In this document: one piece after another, positions 5,651 through 8,153 of the stretch | Layout of the letters: each line of letters starts with the position of its first letter | Numbering within the stretch: the first letter of the stretch is position 1 | Origin: DASTGO01 sp035719045 | GTDB lineage: Bacteria; Actinomycetota; Actinomycetes; Actinomycetales; Kineosporiaceae | Length of the DNA stretch: 8,153 nt | Direction of reading: 5' to 3' | Assembly (NCBI GenBank): GCA_035719045.1 | Contig: DASTGO010000148.1 | Coordinates: 1 to 8,153 of the forward strand | Position numbers and translations under genes: made by a program | The notes under the pieces: generated by a model | Seen by the model: only the letters and a program-made list of their open reading frames with translations | Told to the model about the DNA's origin: nothing | The model's database searches: none

Positions 5651-6037
5651 TCAGGTGGCGTCGGGGTCGAGCGGGACGTCGCCGGACGCCGCGGTCGGCT
5701 CGGCGGCATGCCGGGGCCGGCGCGGCTGAGGTCCGCCCGGGGAGACCGGCTTGTCCTTCAGCCCGAGGGGGTCGTCGGGGTCGATGGTCTCCGACAGCGC
5801 CTCCCGGACGATCCGGCGCGGGTCGTACTGCCGGGGGTCCAGCTTGCGCCAGTCGACCTCGTCGAACTCCGGGCCGAGCTCCGCCCGGACCTGCTCCGAG
5901 GCGCCCTGGGCCATCCGGCGCAGTTCCCGTACCACCCGGGCCAACTGCTGGGCGTACTGCGGGAGCCGTTCGGGACCCAGCACGATGGCCGCCACCACGA
6001 GAAGGATGACGAACTCCTGGCCGCTGATGCCGAACAC
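5651..6037 (-). CDS. tatB: Twin-arginine translocase subunit TatB
   Basis: This 128-residue membrane protein is the Sec-independent translocase subunit that, with TatC, receives folded proteins bearing twin-arginine signals. MFGISGQEFVILLVVAAIVL forms the short N-terminal membrane segment, with the conserved Glu8. It is followed by the hinge LGPERLP (20-26) and a long amphipathic helix to about residue 60. The rest is a charged, Pro-rich cytoplasmic tail ending in DPDAT. The TatB call over TatA rests on Glu8, the long tail and the position after htrA, which matches the order in mycobacteria and streptomycetes. The start is GTG 6037, just 9 nt after the htrA stop codon; no tatA or tatC lies in the window. 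A TAGGGT box overlapping the htrA stop codon suggests independent leaderless transcription, though co-transcription with htrA is also possible. Confidence 0.92.
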   Translation of the reverse strand: MFGISGQEFVILLVVAAIVLGPERLPQYAQQLARVVRELRRMAQGASEQVRAELGPEFDEVDWRKLDPRQYDPRRIVREALSETIDPDDPLGLKDKPVSPGGPQPRRPRHAAEPTAASGDVPLDPDAT

Positions 6038-6043
6038 GCGCGA

Positions 6044-6049
6044 ACCCTA
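6044..6049 (-). promoter_or_regulatory. -10 box for tatB overlapping the htrA stop codon
   Basis: On the minus strand TAGGGT is followed by 6 nt (TCGCGC) and then GTG 6037. Its first three bases are the TAG stop codon of the htrA-like gene. Spacing equals that at mrp and the CDF gene, supporting a leaderless internal promoter. No Shine-Dalgarno fits in the 9-nt gap; any such site would have to lie within the htrA end, where none is obvious. Confidence 0.55.
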
Positions 6050-7642
6050 CTGGGTCGATGCCTGGAGCGTGACCCGGACCTCCCGGTCGGACCCGTCCCG
6101 GCGGATGGTCAGGGTGATGACGTCCCCCGGCGTCATCGCCCGGATGGCCACCACGAGCTCGTCGGGATCCGTCACCGGACGCCCGTTGAACGCGATGATC
6201 AGGTCCCCGGGCTTGATCCCGGCCCTGTCCGCCGGACCGCCCGGGGTCACCGGCGCCTGCCCGTCGGACAGGTCGTTGCGGACCTTGACACCCTGGCCGC
6301 TGTAGGTCCGGTCGAGCAGCACGCCGATCACCGGGTGCTCGGAGTGGCCGGTCCGGATCAGCTCCTGCGCGGTCCGGCGGGCCTGGTTGCTCGGGATGGC
6401 GAAGCCGACGCCGATGTTCCCGGCCGTGGTCTGTGTGCTGCCCGGGGCACGGGCGATCGCGGAGTTGATCCCGATCACCTGCCCGCCGGCGTTGACCAGC
6501 GGGCCGCCGGAGTTGCCCGGGTTGATCGCGGCGTCGGTCTGGATGGCGTTGATGAACGCCTGGGTCTGACCGCCGCCCGCCGCCACCGGCCGGTTCAGTG
6601 CGCTGACGATCCCCGTGGTCACCGTGCCCTGCAACCCGAGCGGCGCCCCGATCGCGATCACTGTGTCCCCGACCACCACGGCGTCGGAGTCCCCCAGCGG
6701 CAGGGCCGCCCGGTCGCCGACATCGGTCTTCACCACGGCGAGGTCATAGGACGGGTCCCGTCCGACGACCTTGGCCTCGGTATGGGTGCCGTCCTGGAAG
6801 ACCACGGTGATGGTCCCGCCCCCGGAGGCGACCTCCACCACGTGGTTGTTGGTCAGGATGTACCCGGCCCGGTCGATGATGAAGCCGGAGCCGGTGCCCT
6901 CCTCGCTGTTGCCCTGCACCTTGATCGCCACCACGCTCGGCAGCACCCGGGCGGCCACCCCGGGAAGGCTGTCGGCCGGGCGGGTCACGCTCCCCCTGGT
7001 CGGCACCGGGAGGGTCACGGAGGTGTCCCGCAGGGTGTTCTGCCGGGCCTGCTGGTACGCCCAGCCCCCGGCGAAACCGCCGATCAGTCCCGCGATCAGG
7101 GCGACCACCGCCACCCCGACCACCAGGGCGACCGTCCGGCCCGCGGGCCGCCGGGCGGGCGCGGCTGCGTCCCCGGCGACGACCCCCACGAGCTGACCCG
7201 TCAGCGCGGGGTCCGGCTGGGAGGGGTCCGGCTGGGAGGGCTCCGTCAGCGCGGGGTCCGGCTGGGAGGGCTCCGGCTGGCCCAGGTCGACGGTGTCCGC
7301 CGGGGCGGATCCGGCCCAGCCCTCGAGCACCTCGCCCTGCGGCACGGGTCCGTCCGTCCCGGCAGGCTCCGTCCCGGCAGGCTCCGTCCCGGCAGACGAC
7401 GGCGCCCCGGCCGACCCGCCGTCCGCACTGGACCCGGCTGTGCCGCCCTCAGGCACCGCGTCGCCGTCAGCCTCCCCAGGCCCTGCGGTGTTCCCCGACC
7501 CCGCGGTCCCGGGTCCTGGACCGCCGGATGCCACGGACATGCCCGCGGCATCGGCGGGGGCGGCCGGTTCCGGCAGGGGACGTGGCGCTTCCTCCGCCGC
7601 AGGCACCGGCTGCCCCGGCTCGGCTGGCTGTGGCTGGCTCAT
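6047..7642 (-). CDS. HtrA/DegP-like membrane-anchored serine protease with PDZ domain
   Basis: This 531-residue protein should degrade or refold damaged proteins outside the cytoplasmic membrane, as HtrA/PepD proteins do in actinobacteria. Residues 1 to about 165 are a disordered cytoplasmic region rich in Pro, Gly, Ala and Ser, with short internal repeats. A single membrane helix follows (about 168-195). The trypsin-like domain carries His267 (TNNHVVE), Asp300 (SYDLAVVKTD) and Ser378 (NPGNSGGPLV), so the catalytic triad is complete. A PDZ domain covers about 438-530 (GGPADRAGIKPGDLIIAFNG is its core). ATG 7642 follows an AGGAGG sequence (7655-7660) 12 nt upstream, slightly long but the only good site. 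The gene sits downstream of a probable anti-sigma factor and immediately upstream of tatB, the conserved envelope-stress arrangement. It is likely regulated by the linked ECF sigma system; a repeat array lies upstream. Family certain; HtrA versus PepD naming is open. Confidence 0.95.
   Translation of the reverse strand: MSQPQPAEPGQPVPAAEEAPRPLPEPAAPADAAGMSVASGGPGPGTAGSGNTAGPGEADGDAVPEGGTAGSSADGGSAGAPSSAGTEPAGTEPAGTDGPVPQGEVLEGWAGSAPADTVDLGQPEPSQPDPALTEPSQPDPSQPDPALTGQLVGVVAGDAAAPARRPAGRTVALVVGVAVVALIAGLIGGFAGGWAYQQARQNTLRDTSVTLPVPTRGSVTRPADSLPGVAARVLPSVVAIKVQGNSEEGTGSGFIIDRAGYILTNNHVVEVASGGGTITVVFQDGTHTEAKVVGRDPSYDLAVVKTDVGDRAALPLGDSDAVVVGDTVIAIGAPLGLQGTVTTGIVSALNRPVAAGGGQTQAFINAIQTDAAINPGNSGGPLVNAGGQVIGINSAIARAPGSTQTTAGNIGVGFAIPSNQARRTAQELIRTGHSEHPVIGVLLDRTYSGQGVKVRNDLSDGQAPVTPGGPADRAGIKPGDLIIAFNGRPVTDPDELVVAIRAMTPGDVITLTIRRDGSDREVRVTLQASTQ
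7200..7280 (-). repeat. 15-bp in-frame tandem repeats in the htrA N-terminal tail
   Basis: The 15-mer GTCCGGCTGGGAGGG (plus strand) occurs at 7211-7225, 7226-7240 and 7256-7270, with a partial copy at 7271-7280. A larger 26-bp unit repeats at 7200-7225 and 7245-7270, period 45. In protein these give repeated (E/D)PSQPDPALT-like peptides around residues 124-148. The repeats are in frame, so copy-number change would alter only the length of the disordered tail. Confidence 0.85.
7356..7395 (-). repeat. Second 15-bp in-frame tandem repeat in the htrA tail
   Basis: GTCCCGGCAGGCTCC occurs at 7356-7370 and 7371-7385, with 10 bases of a third copy at 7386-7395. It encodes repeats of EPAGT (about residues 84-96) in the disordered cytoplasmic tail. 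It is independent of the 7200-7280 repeat but has the same period and likely the same slippage origin. Confidence 0.85.
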
Positions 7643-7654
7643 CCGCGCCCGATT

Positions 7655-7660
7655 CCTCCT
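7655..7660 (-). promoter_or_regulatory. Ribosome binding site for the htrA-like gene
   Basis: AGGAGG, read on the minus strand, lies 12 nt before ATG 7642. It is the strongest Shine-Dalgarno match in the window and contrasts with the four apparently leaderless genes. The spacing is longer than the usual 5-9 nt, so translation may be less than optimal, but no other start codon fits better. Confidence 0.6.
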
Positions 7661-7721
7661 GTTGCCGCCCGTGACACTGCGTCGACCCTGCTGCCGGCGA
7701 CCGGTCGGCCGCCGTACACCA

Positions 7722-7764
7722 GGTGCTACCGCAGACCTTCATACCTCAGAACTTCATACCTCAG
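7722..7764 (-). repeat. 15-bp-period direct repeat array upstream of htrA
   Basis: Read on the minus strand, CTGAGGTATGAAG occurs twice exactly (7764-7752 and 7749-7737). A degenerate third unit, CTGCGGTAGCACC (7734-7722), matches at 8 of 13 bases. All are spaced at 15 bp. The array begins about 80 bp and ends about 122 bp before the htrA start, and is much less GC-rich than its surroundings (6 of 13 G/C in the unit). This position and composition suit a binding site for a regulator acting on htrA. Confidence 0.7.
7723..7751 (-). promoter_or_regulatory. Weak candidate htrA promoter within the repeat array
   Basis: On the minus strand TTCTGA (7751-7746) and TAGCAC (7728-7723) are separated by 17 bp and resemble a poor -35/-10 pair. 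The -35 straddles repeat units one and two; the -10 lies in the degenerate third unit. The hexamers match consensus weakly, and an ECF-type promoter further upstream is equally possible. Confidence 0.2.
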
Positions 7765-7890
7765 CGGCCCGGAGCGGACGTCGTCAGCCCTTCGGAGGTG
7801 TTCGGCGGCCTGAGGCAGCTGCGCCGCGGCCCGGAGCAGGGCCGACGAACCGGCGGAGGTGCCGCCGGCGGCTCATCCCACCGCGGGCGG

Positions 7891-7909
7891 CGGGACCACC
7901 GGCGTCCCG
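7891..7909 (-). terminator. Small hairpin after the anti-sigma gene
   Basis: CGGGAC (7891-7896) and GTCCCG (7904-7909) form a 6-bp stem with a 7-nt loop, starting 8 nt beyond the stop codon of the minus-strand gene ending at 7917. There is no T-tract. The rest of the 274-bp interval 7643-7916 holds the repeat array and the htrA ribosome site but no supported gene. A role as terminator or attenuator is only possible. Confidence 0.25.
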
Positions 7910-7916
7910 GTCGGGC

Positions 7917-8153
7917 TCACCGTCCGGATCCGTCACCCTGCGCGTTCGAGACCAGTTGCCAGCCGGCCGGCACGTCCATGAACGGGAGGTCGGCAGCGGT
8001 TCCCGGATGGTCGACGACCAGTGTGTCGACCGGGGGGACCACGGCGGGGGCCGAGGGCCCGGCGACGGCACCCCCGGCGGCCAGACCGGTGATCCCGACC
8101 CCGACGACCGACAGTGCCCCGATCACGGCCACCGCCAGCCTGGTCCGGCGCCG
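7917..8153 (-). CDS. Probable membrane-anchored anti-sigma factor (C-terminal fragment)
   Basis: The last 78 residues of a protein enter from the right edge; the start is outside the window. The visible part begins RRRTRLAVAVIGALSVVG, a basic stop followed by a hydrophobic segment of about 22 residues, then a small extracytoplasmic tail containing VVPPVDTLVVDHPG and LPFMDVPAGW. A basic N-terminal side, one membrane helix and a PPVD-x-DH tail fit the C-terminal part of zinc-finger anti-sigma factors encoded just before htrA in actinobacteria. The defining HxxxCxxC zinc-finger domain would lie outside the window, so this cannot be confirmed. Alternative: another single-pass membrane protein. 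Its gap of 274 bp to htrA, with a repeat array, suggests htrA has its own promoter. If correct, an ECF sigma factor gene should lie beyond the right edge. Confidence 0.55.
   Translation of the reverse strand, partial: RRRTRLAVAVIGALSVVGVGITGLAAGGAVAGPSAPAVVPPVDTLVVDHPGTAADLPFMDVPAGWQLVSNAQGDGSGR

Noticed and set aside
4816..6009. 397-codon plus-strand frame overlapping the CDF gene
   Set aside because: Arg/Gly/Ala-rich shadow in another frame of the CDF gene that continues through tatB in antisense.
5708..7813. 701-codon plus-strand open frame across tatB and htrA
   Set aside because: It covers two well-defined minus-strand genes and their intergenic regions; the translation is Gly/Arg/His/Asp-rich with no domain.
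1..8153. tRNA, rRNA, CRISPR array, insertion sequence or attachment site
   Set aside because: I saw no cloverleaf-like segments, no spaced palindromic repeat array, no transposase or integrase motifs and no terminal inverted repeats. The repeats present are short local tandem or clustered copies.

Overview
The window is very GC-rich, with GTG as well as ATG starts. Gene content and protein relatives point to a high-GC actinomycete (class Actinomycetes); I cannot name the genus from sequence alone. The backbone is the conserved actinobacterial neighbourhood containing an envelope-stress anti-sigma factor, htrA and tatB, with mrp and a DUF1003 membrane protein nearby. In Mycobacterium tuberculosis the comparable order is sigE-rseA-htrA-tatB, with mrp a few genes on.

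Layout. Position 3-569 (+) is the 3' part of a DUF1003 membrane protein. It converges, across a cluster of four GACGTCAGG repeats, on a RimJ/RimL-type GNAT acetyltransferase (631-1188, -). Divergent from that is a GspE/PilB-family secretion or pilus ATPase (1301-3325, +). It carries an N-terminal MshEN (c-di-GMP-type) domain and an unusual C-terminal pair of zinc ribbons. Next are mrp, an iron-sulfur carrier-type P-loop ATPase (3482-4612, +), and a CDF zinc-type cation efflux protein (4706-5620, +). The right-hand block is on the minus strand and reads from the right edge leftward: the end of a probable membrane-anchored anti-sigma factor (7917-8153), an HtrA-like serine protease with a PDZ domain (6047-7642), and tatB (5651-6037).

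How they fit together. The minus-strand block looks like an envelope quality-control module: stress sensing (anti-sigma), proteolysis of misfolded exported proteins (HtrA), and twin-arginine export (TatB). Mrp and the CDF exporter are metal-handling genes. The acetyltransferase and the PilB-like ATPase look like additions between the DUF1003 gene and mrp. No other pilus or type II secretion genes lie in the window.

Regulatory picture. Four genes (GNAT, mrp, CDF, tatB) have an actinobacterial -10 hexamer (TANNNT) 6-8 nt before the start codon, which predicts leaderless or near-leaderless mRNAs. The pilB and htrA genes have Shine-Dalgarno-like sequences instead. The most useful leads are the PilB-like protein's double zinc-ribbon tail with MshEN domain, the tatB -10 box built on the htrA stop codon, the 15-bp-period repeat array upstream of htrA, a 16-bp palindrome in the mrp -35 region, and the altered metal site of the CDF protein. 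I see no strong evidence for a wholly new multi-gene system.
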